Positions 1-8,559 are shown, counted from the stretch's first letter. The stretch is 21,237 bases of DNA from Neelides folsomi (GCA_034687125.1 JAQGBZ010000670.1:1-21237), one strand, 5' to 3'. Program-made: numbers and translations. The notes: generated from the letters alone by a model not told the origin.

Positions 1-32
1 CGAGCAACCGTTTCAAATTTTAAATTCAACAT
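1..32 (-). CDS. 5' start of a small ORF copy running off the window
   Basis: Reading on the minus strand, an ATG at 30-32 opens a frame beginning MLNLKFETVA that runs off the left edge at position 1. It is identical, base for base, to the first 32 nucleotides of the plus-strand ORF at 529-657. The 45 bases in front of the ATG are identical too. The two copies are therefore divergent and share about 450 bp of sequence between the arms. I do not recognise the protein. Whether this copy is intact cannot be told from this window. Confidence 0.4.
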   Translation of the reverse strand, partial: MLNLKFETVA

Positions 33-77
33 GGCGCTCCTTTAACAATACATTACATATTTGAAAATCGCAGTTTT
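1..77. repeat. Left arm of 77-bp perfect inverted repeat
   Basis: Positions 1-77 are the exact reverse complement of 484-560, with no mismatch. The match runs to the window edge, so 77 bp is only a minimum arm length. The inner boundary is sharp: 78 onward does not match the sequence just upstream of 484. Because the outer ends are not visible, neither the terminal motif nor target-site duplications can be judged. Each arm contains the start of the same small reading frame. Confidence 0.97.
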
Positions 78-80
78 CAG

Positions 81-154
81 TCTTCCCCACCGTTATCAAA
101 GATACCACTAATAGGACTTGTTGGTAACTACATCTGAAACAAGCTGTCAAAGTC
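81..154 (-). pseudogene. Decayed paralogue of the 529-657 ORF
   Basis: The minus strand here aligns without gaps to the plus strand at 577-650. By hand count 57 of 74 bases agree. Many differences are at codon third positions (GAT/GAC twice, CCC/CCT, ATC/ATT), the mark of a sequence that once evolved under coding constraint. The conserved end reads GGI, then a variable stretch, then GGED-like residues. This copy has an in-frame TAG where the other has GTA, and no ATG in front, so it looks dead. It lies directly upstream of the minus-strand ORF copy in the left arm, giving a tandem arrangement. Confidence 0.55.
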
Positions 155-483
155 TTTAATTTAATAATCAAAATATAATGATAAATGACAATATTTTAAA
201 TTTTTTAATCATTTACAATATTTATTGCCTAAATATAATGTACTAAATGGAATAAATATTGTAAGTAAAATATAAATTAAAGAATAAAGTGCAATGAGAA
301 AATATTGATATATTAATATTTTATTTTTATCCAGATTAAATATTTCTATAATTATTGAATATAATTGTGATTTATGCATATAAAATATTGTAAAGAATTT
401 GTAAATGTGGCCAAGTCAGGTTTAAATTTTAAAGATGTCTTAAATGTGTTTAATTGTAATTAAATATGTGACTGATAAATAAT

Positions 484-560
484 AAAACTGCGATTTTCAA
501 ATATGTAATGTATTGTTAAAGGAGCGCCATGTTGAATTTAAAATTTGAAACGGTTGCTCG
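484..560. repeat. Right arm of 77-bp perfect inverted repeat
   Basis: This is the exact reverse complement of 1-77. It holds 45 bases of 5' flank and the first 32 bases of the plus-strand ORF that starts at 529. The spacer 78-483 is very AT-rich and, apart from the decayed fragment at 81-154, shows no coding sequence. Confidence 0.97.
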
Positions 561-657
561 GCGTTTTCTTAAACAGGATTTTGATACATTGTTTAAGAGG
601 GTATTACAAACATGTCCCATCAATGGTATCTGTGAAATCGGTGGGGAAGAGGATTAA
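529..657 (+). CDS. Small unrecognised ORF, 42 aa
   Basis: ATG at 529 opens a 42-codon frame ending at TAA 655-657. The product is short and charged, starting MLNLKFETVARRF and ending GGEED. I do not recognise it. Evidence that it is or was coding: a homologous fragment at 81-154 on the other strand differs mainly at synonymous-type positions, and the start region is perfectly duplicated in the left arm. There is no signal peptide or membrane segment. A possible donor (GTATCT at 626) could pair with an acceptor ending at 690 (TTTTCAG). That would replace the C-terminus with a short alternative tail, but the homology continues to 650 and favours the unspliced reading. It could also be one exon of a larger gene. 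Confidence 0.4.
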   Translation: MLNLKFETVARRFLKQDFDTLFKRVLQTCPINGICEIGGEED

Positions 658-1709
658 ATGCTGCGAAGTTGAATGTATAGTAGTTTTCAGTGCTTTTTTT
701 AGAAAATGGCAATTTAGGACATTGACGGATGCTTAAATTGATGCTTAGAGAAGAATTCATTACAATCGCCATCTTTATTTTCTTAATAACTTGCATATTT
801 AAACCTTTTCGCCCTATACCCGCTAGTGTATATATAGTATGATTAGGGTTGTGTTCTAACTTCACATACATATTTTTTATTAATATCACTTGTGCTAGTT
901 TTTTTATAATCTATTTGCCAGCTTGTTATGTTTACAAATACATGTCAAAGTTCATTCTTACAAAATTCATAACTGAAGTAAAATCAAAGGATAAAAAATC
1001 ACCGTACAAAATAATTGGGTTAAAATTGGTCCTTTTTTTACAGTAAGATGGGAAACTGTAATGTTATTTTATTACAATTCAGCCCAAACTATTTTTTCAT
1101 TTTTAGTATTATTAAAAAATATTTAAATTTAAACCCTTATTATTTCATTTCAATTTAAAAACCAAAATAATTTTAATATTAATTAAATTAAATAATATTT
1201 AGTACAAGTCAATTTCCAATTATTTCCATCCATCAACTTAACCACTATAGCTCGCTATGATTAAAGTCATTGTTTTATAATGGCTTGTAAATTTTATAAT
1301 TAGTTTAATTTCCAATATTTCACCAACCTATTTCCAATACACCTAATGAAAGAAATTTTATTCTTGAAATATTGAAAATGTAGCTATTACGAAAATGCAC
1401 ACAAATGTTGAAGAATCTGTTCGAAAAGGTCGAAAACTTTAAAAGATGAGGAGAGAGAAATTGAAAATGACCAAGAAGGAAGGCATTAATGGGAAATTGA
1501 CTTGCGTTTCATTTGGCTCTCCCGTTACAAAGTTTGATCCCACTGACCCACATTTACATTATCCAACAAGTTTAACATTTAATTAGAATTAATGATGGTT
1601 AAAGTTTAAAAATGGTTAATTTTATTTAGCATACCCCGAGTTTACTTATTGAATTAAAAATGACAAATGAATTATTTGTAATAAGAATTAAAAGTGATTT
1701 ATTGATCCT
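658..1709. other. AT-rich intergenic stretch
   Basis: About 1 kb between the small ORF and the 3' end of PHAX. Open frames here (for example 620-889 minus and 849-1046 plus) lack motifs and are explained by chance. 1370-1530 is purine-rich on the plus strand but breaks into short frames. I see no gene or structured RNA. Confidence 0.6.
1698..1703 (-). terminator. Candidate poly(A) signal of Phax (AATAAA)
   Basis: On the minus strand AATAAA occurs 7 bases after the PHAX stop codon. This would imply a very short 3' UTR. It is the nearest canonical hexamer. Confidence 0.4.
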
Positions 1710-3580
1710 TTAATCAAATCCGAGATATTTCCTTTTTTCTTGTATTCTCTGAAGTCGATCTTCTTCAAAAACATTCTCGATGGCTTCCCGTGGCAAAGAA
1801 TTCATTCGTTGAAGTAAATAAAAAAATATTCCACCGCTGCTCCGCTTTCGGCTACAATCCTAAGAACCAAAATAATTTAACATAATTAATAATTATGGTT
1901 GTACTTACACTTACTTAATTAGCTAAAAAGATGTTAATTAAAGAAATAATAACTTATATTTTATTGCAAATTTCAATGCAATTCGCAAATATCAATACAA
2001 TTTGCGAATGTTATAAACTTATGATTAGTTAATAAACATACTTTAGTCATTATTCCCCCTCTGTCAACAATGGCAAGAGTTTTGACAAAAACTCTCAATG
2101 TTTCGCACCTTCCCAAATGTTCAATGGCCTTTTCTATGAAAAAGATATAAAAGTAATATTTCAATTATTCACCAATTATAAATCGTTTTAATAGTAAAAT
2201 TAATGTTCACGTAGAAAAGAATGAAATAAAATAGATGTTTAAAAGTAATTCATTTACCTATCAGTCGCGGTTTTTGTTCCTCCAATTTAAGCGCAATGTA
2301 ATTGACAATTTCATAATCACCCAACCCAGTAAATTGACTCATCAAAGCCTTCAGTTTTTCTTCTTTGTTTTCTTTCTATAATATTCATAATTCATACTAT
2401 GATTAAAATGAGCATTTAAGAAATAATAAAGTGTATAATTAAGATTGCACAAAGAGTTAAATGTTTTACAATTTTGTCTGTTCTTGTTCTTATATATTCC
2501 AATGCTGTGTCGCTGAGGCCGTCAGAAGAAATTCCATCCGAATCGGAAGTATTTTCAATTTCGCTCGTTTCAAATTCATTTGAAGTCGCTTCTTTTGTTT
2601 TTCTTAATTGTGAATCTTCATTGGAACCATGAACTCGTTTTCGTTTATTAACGCTGAAAGATTCCGGCCCTCGGTCGACCAGACTTGAACGATCCACATG
2701 AATATTCTGAACACTTTCTACAAAATAGACGAAATTCAAACATTGATTTATTATAAAGATATAAAAGTTAGTTAATTATAATAAATTAAGTATGTTGATT
2801 TAAATAACTTACCAGTGACGATATCTTCCTGTAATAAATCCGACCACACATTGTTGACTCTTCTTTTTTGAAAAGAATAAGCATTAAATGCAAAAGAATT
2901 CGAAGGATTTTCAACACGCTCATTAAAATTGTCAACGAAGCTGCTCCGAAATTGTTCGCTATTCGGATTCTTCCAACTCTGAATTTTCTCATCGTCTTTG
3001 TGAAATCTATTTTTTCGATTTCTGCACTTCTTGGTTGAAGTGGCGATGCAATCCGAGTCGCTCGAATCAGAAGATGAAAAATCCTTCGAATCATCCGAGT
3101 CATCCATGTCAATGCCTAAATGGTAAAATCGATTATTATGTTAAATCAATTTAAGTTAATCTAAAACAAAGTAATTTAATGTCACAAATAATTTAATTGT
3201 TACTCAATGTGAATATTAACTCTCGATAATGAAAATTCAATTTACTTTTGATTGAAATAATTTGATTAACTTTACTTTTAGGATCAGAAATTAAGTTTTC
3301 ATTTGGTCTTTGAGCTGTTGGCCGAGGAAGTTCGCTATACCCTTCAAATTCATTTCCCTATAAAAAACAACAAAAACTTTAATAGTCATTTTATATCAAC
3401 TTTGAGAATGTTAAATAATATTGTTGTAATAGAATTAACTTTGTAAATGGTGATTATTTTTACATGAGAGGAAAAAGCCTTAAAAGAAGCAGAAGTTGAA
3501 GGGAGTTGATCTTTAGCAATAATTGAAGTTAATTCTTCTGTCGAAGAGGATGAAGAAAGTTCGCCGTCTTCTAATTCCAT
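1710..3580 (-). CDS. Phax: PHAX, phosphorylated adaptor for RNA export
   Basis: Seven exons in transcript order: 3464-3580, 3276-3357, 2813-3115, 2470-2717, 2258-2375, 2042-2133, 1710-1859. All phases agree, giving 369 aa (human PHAX is about 394). In this family PHAX links m7G-capped U snRNA and the cap-binding complex to the CRM1/RanGTP export machinery in the nucleus. The N-terminus MELEDGELSSSSS matches the acidic MEDGQLSDSDSD-type start of vertebrate PHAX. RRVNNVWSDLLQED at about residue 150 matches the conserved KxNNIWGxVLQE segment. KRKRVH at about 185-190 is a basic nuclear-localisation candidate. The C-terminal RNA-binding domain (about 265-350) aligns without gaps to the human domain through the GG pair at about residue 315, then SRKRSSGGIFFYLL. 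The start is the ATG at 3578-3580; an upstream in-frame TTG is not a eukaryotic start. Donors are GTAAGT/GTAAAN-like; the exon 4 donor (ATT|GTAAAA) is weak. The identification is very secure. Confidence 0.95.
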
Positions 3581-3925
3581 ATTTGCGTTTTTACAAAATT
3601 CCAATTGTTGTTTTATTTATTATAAAAACCACAATTAACTTAAAAATGTTTAAGTTTCAATAAATTCAGATAGGAATTTTAGCATTAGTTTTGAATAGAT
3701 TACCTTTAGAGCCCCATTTATATCTATATCAGATCATCTGTATAATATGAGACATTGTCCTTTTCTGGATAATGTAATGATAAATGATAATGGTACATAT
3801 GAAGCTATTGTTGATGCCATTTATGTTAATTAATAAATTATTATTAAGTTTAACGATTTTACATTATTGATGACATTATTTTATTGAGTATTTGGTAATT
3901 GAGACAAGAAGATTAATTATTTGAA
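3581..3925. other. Intergenic, PHAX 5' flank and 3' flank of next gene
   Basis: The stretch contains the probable PHAX promoter, with no clear TATA box. A plus-strand frame without a stop runs through about 3702-3832 and includes an ATG at 3749 and a 28-codon ORF. It has no recognisable motif and is not called as a gene. Confidence 0.5.
3880..3885 (-). terminator. Poly(A) signal of the cuticle-like gene (AATAAA)
   Basis: On the minus strand CAATAAAATAATG lies about 40 bases after the stop codon at 3926-3928, a normal spacing for a 3' end signal. Confidence 0.65.
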
Positions 3926-4738
3926 TTATTTCCCATAATGTCCTCCATGAAGACCGTAATATCCTCTATAGAGTGGATATTGATTGTATCCATGTCCATA
4001 GAGTCCATGGTGCCCGTGGTGTCCATGATGTCCACCATAGTAAGTCGGGACATATTTTTGAGTGTAGGAGATTGCGTGGCCATATCCGTGTCCAACTCCG
4101 TGTCCATAGCCATGCCCAACTCCATGCCCAACGCCATGCCCATAGCCATGGCCATATCCATGCCCATAGCCATGAACTCCTCCATAACCAGCCCCATGAA
4201 GACCGACATGTCCATAGCCTTGATGGCCATACAATCCTCCTACATGAGGAGTGTGGCCGTAAAGGCCATGACCGTAATGGCTCAAACCAACCGAATAGGC
4301 TGGATATTTAGCTGAAATTAAAAATAATTTTATAATGGTTAATGTAGATCAAAGGGATTAGGATTTTATAATGGATTTAAATGTGGATTTAAATGCGGAT
4401 TTAGATGTTGAACAATTATTAAATTAACTGTAGGTGTATCCAGTCGCATAGTAAGGAAGTCCGTAATGTTGTGTGGCATATCCAATGGCCAAAGATTCAG
4501 AAGTCTCGAGATCTTTCTCATTTTTCTCTTTTTCTTCACCCAAGACACTCACGATGGCCAAATAGCCAATAAGCTGAACAGAAAAAATAAAAAATGTCAA
4601 AATATAAAATATTATTACCTAAAACTGTATAGTAGATAAAATTATTAAATTAATTATTAAAATTAAATTAAATTTAGTAATAATAAATTTAATTTAATAA
4701 CAAGTATTTTAATTTACAATTGCACAAATTCTCTTCAT
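3926..4738 (-). CDS. Secreted Gly/His/Tyr-repeat cuticle-like protein
   Basis: Three exons in transcript order: 4718-4738, 4429-4573, 3926-4311. Phases agree, giving 183 aa. The protein starts with a signal peptide (MKRICAILIGYLAIVSVLG), with the first intron inside it. A short charged stretch follows (EEKEKNEKDLETSES, about 20-34), then Tyr-rich sequence. From about residue 68 to the end it is almost only Gly, His, Tyr and Val. Tetrapeptide repeats GYGH/GVGH fill about 104-134 and a HHGHHGHHG tract sits at about 150-158. Such composition is known from arthropod cuticle, silk-like or metal-binding secreted proteins. A structural extracellular role is inferred, not shown; there is no chitin-binding R&R motif. 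The second intron uses an unusual donor (A|GTTAAT). It is supported by phase and by the in-frame TAA it removes. A TATA box and initiator-like sequence lie upstream and a poly(A) signal downstream. Confidence 0.85.
4076..4171 (-). repeat. 12-bp coding tandem repeat (GYGH/GVGH units)
   Basis: Inside exon 3 of the cuticle-like gene, about eight consecutive units of four codons (Gly, Tyr or Val, Gly, His) repeat with small third-position differences. The reverse strand shows the same units as CCATGCCCATAGCCATG-type repeats and creates long but meaningless ORFs on the plus strand. Confidence 0.9.
4371..4406. repeat. 12-bp intronic tandem repeat, three copies
   Basis: GGATTT recurs at 4373, 4385 and 4397, exactly 12 bases apart, within three imperfect copies of an ATGGATTTAAAT-like unit. 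It lies in the second intron of the cuticle-like gene. Confidence 0.85.
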
Positions 4739-4754
4739 CTTTGGCTCCTTTGTA

Positions 4755-4795
4755 CAACTGAACAAAGGCAATGAAATTATTGTTTCCTTTATATA
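4755..4795 (-). promoter_or_regulatory. Core promoter (TATA plus initiator) of the cuticle-like gene
   Basis: On the minus strand TATATAAA occupies 4788-4795. TCAGTTG, an arthropod-type initiator, lies at 4755-4761, with its A (4759) 34 bases from the T of TATAAA. The ATG follows 21 bases after the presumed start site, giving a very short leader. Confidence 0.7.
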
Positions 4796-4814
4796 CAACA
4801 CTTATAATTCAGCG

Positions 4815-4857
4815 TTTTCCACTCCGAAGGTGGAAAAAGAAAGAATGGTGGAAAAAG
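4815..4857. promoter_or_regulatory. Repeated GGTGGAAAAAG elements upstream of the TATA box
   Basis: GGTGGAAAAAG occurs exactly at 4829-4839 and again at 4847-4857. An inverted partial copy TTTTCCAC at 4815-4822 forms an 8-bp stem with 4830-4837 (loop 4823-4829). The cluster is 20-62 bases upstream of the TATA box. A transcription-factor binding cluster is a reasonable inference. Confidence 0.5.
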
Positions 4858-5626
4858 TGCGTAATTGACACTTAAAACTTGTTAAAACAATTTGTTCATA
4901 ATAATTACTCATAATTGTATGATTGTATTAAACGGCGATTGTCTTGGAATGATTCAGCCGCAGCGGAGGTCAAAGTTATTATACAATGAGAAATATTTGA
5001 ACCATCGATCCCTTTGTTTTACTATCAATGGCCAATGGGTCTGAACATTAAATAATTAATTTCCCCTTTTATTCACACCTGGCTTATCAACTGTGAATTT
5101 AAACCTTCTGTAGATTTATTTCATTCCCAATGCTTTTTCATTCATCTAAAACACATGGAACATTATTCATTTTCGCACATTCATTTTTCATTTCAAATGT
5201 TAACTTTTTACCATTTTCCTTTCAATCTTTCCTAATTGTAATTTACATTAAGATTTATTAAGTTTTACCATAAAGGTCGCAAGATTCTTCTAATGAGCAT
5301 TATTATAATATTAATCCTATAAGAATTGCCATGGTCTGGAAGTTCATATATGTCTGTTTATGTATATAATAATTTAATATGATAATTTAATGGTAATGGA
5401 AGTAATGGTAATATTAAAGTGTGTACTTTAATCTTATTTTAATTATTTTAATTATAATGAAAAATGAGAGAATTTTGAGTTAAAAAATAATATCAATTTT
5501 ATTGCCAATTTTTGTAGAATTCATTTTAAAAGTTGAATTGAAAACATTGAAATAAATAAATAAATAAAATGTGAAATAATCTCGGGATTCTATGAATATT
5601 ATGAATCAGTTGAGAAGTCGAGATGT
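4858..5626. other. AT-rich intergenic stretch
   Basis: The stretch lies between two minus-strand genes. It holds the 5' flank of the cuticle-like gene and the 3' flank of the EF-hand gene. An AAAT tetranucleotide run lies near 5549-5566. No coding sequence was recognised. Confidence 0.6.
5498..5503 (-). terminator. Candidate poly(A) signal of the EF-hand gene
   Basis: On the minus strand GGCAATAAAATTG lies about 125 bases after the stop codon. It is the first canonical hexamer downstream. Confidence 0.5.
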
Positions 5627-6698
5627 TTAAGCTTCAGTCATTGGGAAGTCGTTGATTCCGAATTGATTCTTGTAGTTGTAATGATGAGGTTCGCGTTTGG
5701 CCTTGCGAATCAGAAAATGCATGCAGACTCGGGAATAAGACATGAAGTCAAGTCCCATTGACTTTCCTAATTTAAAATATCATAATTTTCATTGAATATT
5801 TAAATTTAAATGTATTTTAATTTTAATTTTAATTTTAAATATCTAAATATCTAGATACTAAAGATTAAATATTTATTGTTAGTATTAGTTTAATGTATAA
5901 ATTATAATTAAGTTATAGTTTATAGTCAGGGATTCTTTTTTTACCGTCGTCGTTGATGGAAACGATTTTCTTGAGTTCTTCCTCATCAAATTGGATTTCA
6001 GGGTCGAGCTGTCTGAGCAACGTTCCCATTTGATAAGGTCGGACATATCCTCGACGCTCGTAAATGTTGAAAACTTTCTCCAAAACTTAATTGGGAATTT
6101 TTTATTATTAATTTTCAATTAATTTTTTAATTGTGATAATTAAATTATTTATTGTTCACATTTATGATGCGATTTAACTTACGAGATTGAGATTCGCGCC
6201 TCACTTTGAATTCCTATAAAGGTTCAACAAAAATATTTAATTTTCGGATAGCATTTATAATATTTCAATATAGTTAATTATATTCAAGCTTTGTACAGTT
6301 AATTATGTTTAAGTTTTCAATAGTTAATTATGTTTAAGTTTTGTATAGTTAATAACATTTAAGCTTTATAGTTAATTATATTTTATGTATTTTTGTGTTT
6401 GTTAAAATTTTATTTCTTACCATTTCACTTGTTTTGTTTTTGAGTTGAGTTTTGCTTTGAGTTGTTTGTTGTTTGGATGCTTCAGTTTTTCTGAATTTCC
6501 CATCCAAATTTCCCTTCTTTTATAGTTGAGAGAATCAGGAAGTGGAAAGGAAATTCGGAGATTCTCTTGGCACTTATTTTTTAAGTTTTTGGCTTCTTTG
6601 TGCAGTTCAAGACGTAGTTGACCTCTTGGGATCTTTTCAATATTCCTCAGGCCAATATTCCCCAGTATCCCCAAAACGCAAAAATCATAATACGACAT
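5627..6698 (-). CDS. EF-hand-like protein, 193 aa, function unknown
   Basis: Four exons in transcript order: 6429-6698, 6183-6213, 5945-6085, 5627-5766. Phases agree with the donor CAA|GTGAAA in exon 1. An in-frame TAA just upstream supports the ATG at 6696-6698. Residues 1-90 are Lys/Asn-rich with no known motif. Residues 91-165 resemble a pair of EF-hands as in calmodulin, centrin or EFCAB proteins: helix SLLEKVFNIYERRGYV, then TLLRQLDPEI, then DEEELKKIVSINDDG, then LDFMSYSRVCMHF. Both loops lack most calcium ligands (about residues 108-119 and 146-157), so calcium binding is unlikely. The tail is basic then HHYNYKNQFG. The second coding exon is only 31 bases. A stronger donor (AAATG|GTAAGA) eight bases downstream changes the frame; see the findings. 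Possible relation to axonemal EF-hand proteins such as DRC8 is weak. Confidence 0.7.
6272..6385. repeat. 25-bp intronic minisatellite, about 4.5 copies
   Basis: AGTTAATTA or a close variant starts at 6272, 6297, 6322, 6347 and 6370. Three spacings are exactly 25 and the last is 23. Units read AGTTAATTATGTTTAAGTTT with small changes. The array lies in the first intron of the EF-hand gene. Confidence 0.9.
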
Positions 6699-8237
6699 TA
6701 GTTAACGACGAAGGGATTTAAATATAAAGCTATGAGGATTTTCAAATTACGCATTTTTGACAAAATAATAAAAATAGTAAATGGCGCGATTATTTTTCTA
6801 CGTTCTTTATTTTGCTTAAATTCTATAATGCATTAAAACTTAAATATCTTTATGTCGTCGCGAACATAACTCTTAAAAGTATTGCGTATACAATTTTTGT
6901 TATAGTACATACATTTCCTATGTGAGTAATTGAAGCTTTAAGTTATTACGGGAACGGAAAGATTTAAGTGCCAAATATCGATGAACTTTGGCTTAATGAG
7001 TTGAGTCGCCGAATGTATTTCCAAACCTGTCAATCATTCTCATCACGTCTAAATAAACGTGTTGTTGAACTCAAAATGAAATCATCCAATGTTTTAAACT
7101 ATCTGTATTTATAAAAAATAAAAAAAATCATTTGTATAAATATTATATATTTAAATATAAATATAAAAAATAGAATTTATAAATATATTTGAATATAATA
7201 TGTATACTATACAATATAAAACCACAAAATATAAATATATGTATTTTTGGAAAAAAATGATAAAGTAAAGATATGATGTGACAATTATGAATTAACGTAA
7301 ATGTTGTATGAAAACGAGTCTAATGGTATACATCGGTTTGGTTTACATCGTTTACATTTACATCGTTTCGAATGTAGATCATATTTAAGTGGGGATTCCA
7401 ACAATGCCATTTTGACATTCACCCATCTTCCACTTCCGACAACAAAAATGTTTTTTTCCACACCCAATCTCTCTAAAAACTCTAAATCATCTCCCAACAC
7501 ACAATGAGTTGAAATTGTGCAAATTGAGTTTTTGGAACTAATTTAAATAAATGATTTATATTTAAAGAGCAGACCTAATTTGTAATGTTGTTCCATTACA
7601 CGCATAATCCCATCTTTAATCCCCATTTGTCCACATCCAAAAGATGGAAAAGAAAAGGATGATTTTTGAAAGCAATTCCCCTTTTTTAAACTCTCTTTTT
7701 GAGTGCGGTGAAATTCGAAGTGGCTTTTAAATTTAAATAAATCATTCATTTATGGTTCATAAAGACATAAAGTGAAATTTCCCTTTTGTGAGTGATGTGG
7801 GGAAAAAGATGAGTTCTTGGTTTTTTTCTTCACATTATAAATAATAATGTGGGAGACGTCGGTTGCCCTCACAAACTCACAAAATGACGAAGGGGAAAAA
7901 ATAAACATTTACGGCTCAATTTGTAATGCTTTTGAACTTGAACTTTAATTTTAAAACTTTTACTTATATATTAATACATACAATACAATATAAATACATA
8001 CACATCATAGATATATAGTTCAATATAAAAATTATATATTTATAAATTCATACACAATCTCTATATTTAAATTCATGCAAAAATACATATATTATACAGT
8101 ACTGTATATTAATCTGTACATTCTTATATTCATTTGTATATTCTTATATTATCCATATACATAAAATAAAAATGTAATTCCATATAAGAAGCTAAAGACA
8201 TATTTAATCCAATATTTTCACTTTCTTCTATTTGTAT
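6699..8237. other. Long AT-rich intergenic stretch
   Basis: The stretch lies between the 5' ends of a minus-strand and a plus-strand gene. 7130-7260 and 7965-8200 are runs of ATATA/TAAAT-like simple sequence. 7285-7500 and 7543-7749 have moderate open frames on the minus strand without recognisable motifs. I call no gene. Confidence 0.55.
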
Positions 8238-8251
8238 GTAACCATGGTAAC
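8238..8251. promoter_or_regulatory. Perfect X-box palindrome (RFX-type site)
   Basis: GTAACCATGGTAAC is a perfect 14-bp palindrome and fits the RFX-family X-box pattern (GTNRCC, short spacer, GGYNAC). It lies about 350 bases upstream of the TATA-driven start of the next plus-strand gene and about 1.5 kb from the EF-hand gene. Binding is inferred from the motif alone. Confidence 0.45.
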
Positions 8252-8559
8252 GCCGTACAATGGATGGTTAAATGGTATGTGTAAAGATAAGGATTAAAGA
8301 CTCCAACCATAATAAGTTGGTGAGTTTGTAAAGGCTGAAAATAAGCCTAAGAATTAAATTGGTTCCAAGTCTTCCAAGTGTGTATCTGCAAAAGGTAAAA
8401 AAGGGTTTGTTGTGTGTTGGAGCTTCTCTTTGGTTTGACCCAGTAAAAGAAACATCGTCCCTTTCTCTTCCGGCCGCCCTATTTTAACCAAACAGAATCG
8501 TGTAAATTCCCCTCCTCGCTCTCACTTCTCCCACGGGGGAAACAGAATAACATTTCATT

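Noticed and set aside
1..560. Classic MITE with 77-bp terminal inverted repeats
   Set aside because: The arms carry the start of a reading frame that continues past the right arm, and homology to a decayed copy extends beyond it. Outer ends and target-site duplications are not visible, so an inverted gene duplication fits better, although a transposon is not excluded.
620..1046. Open frames at 620-889 (minus) and 849-1046 (plus)
   Set aside because: No motif and AT-driven composition. The first overlaps the better-supported small ORF on the other strand.
3913..4315. Long open frames on the plus strand and in another minus frame across the GYGH repeat
   Set aside because: They are shadows of the 12-bp coding repeat. 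Their products are Met/Ser/Ile or His/Arg monotony without a plausible start or splice context.
7285..7749. Two minus-strand frames of 71 and 68 codons
   Set aside because: No recognised motif, no signal peptide and no consistent splice sites linking them. A matching plus-strand frame exists over the first, which suggests chance.
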